Source: Podochytrium sp. JEL0797
Taxonomy: Eukaryota > Chytridiomycota > Chytridiomycetes > Chytridiales > Chytriomycetaceae
NCBI GenBank assembly: GCA_027596195.1
Contig: JADGJG010000484.1
Span: 1 to 18,560 of the forward strand
Direction: 5' to 3'
Length of the DNA: 18,560 nt
The translations under genes and the position numbers were made by a program. This document shows, in pieces, positions 18,480 through 18,560 of the stretch; the first letter of the stretch is position 1; each line of letters begins with the position of its first letter. The notes under the pieces are model-generated. The model made no database searches and was not told the origin of the DNA. It saw only the letters and a program-made list of their open reading frames with translations.

Positions 18480-18560
18480 ACAAAGAGTCGTGAAGGCTAA
18501 ACCAAAAATTTGTGTGGGTGACCCACAACTGAACACCCACCCAAGGGGGCTGCAATGAGA

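Noticed and set aside
1..18560. CRISPR array, rRNA, telomere repeats or complete transposon with terminal repeats
   Set aside because: None of these patterns was seen on either strand by eye.

Overview
This is a eukaryotic, almost certainly fungal, nuclear fragment. Genes carry many short (50-135 nt) spliceosomal introns, spacing is compact, and the readable genes are eukaryotic: a NIPA-type magnesium transporter, Golgi-type LicD/fukutin-like proteins, a CLPTM1 homologue, an AYR1-like short-chain reductase and the replication factor CDC45. A plant-type LRR protein with an F-box and many decayed paralogues fits an early-diverging zoosporic fungus (chytrid), but that is inference. No ribosomal or transfer RNA, CRISPR array or complete transposon was found.

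Layout. 1-430: no convincing gene. 502-1164 (-): the 5' half of a NIPA-like Mg2+ transporter whose remainder is not visible. 1360-5491: three paralogous single-pass LicD/fukutin-family proteins, the first two divergent around a 110-bp promoter and the third in tandem with the second. The third has an intron the others lack and an extra hydrophobic C-terminus. 5492-10708: a gene graveyard on both strands, holding a tandemly duplicated unknown module (+), two unknown broken genes (-), a strongly strand-asymmetric G-rich block and a broken F-box/LRR gene (+). 10709-13428 (-): a complete ten-exon CLPTM1 homologue. 13505-14934 (-): a complete seven-exon AYR1-like SDR. 15083-18437 (+): ten exons of CDC45, continuing past the right edge.

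How the genes relate. The LicD-like trio probably works in the secretory pathway on glycans (phospho-sugar or phosphocholine transfer, by family analogy). CLPTM1 and the SDR, neighbours on the same strand, are both plausibly ER-membrane proteins linked to lipid metabolism or trafficking, but nothing shows they are co-regulated. The SDR and CDC45 are divergent across a 148-bp shared promoter. Exon boundaries were assigned by eye from GT/AG sites, reading phase and family conservation; the phases of the CLPTM1 and SDR models close exactly from start to stop.

The strongest leads for novelty are the LicD-like cluster, the duplicated module at 6.7-7.1 kb (which keeps a synonymous-substitution signature although broken), and the two unrecognised minus-strand pseudogenes.
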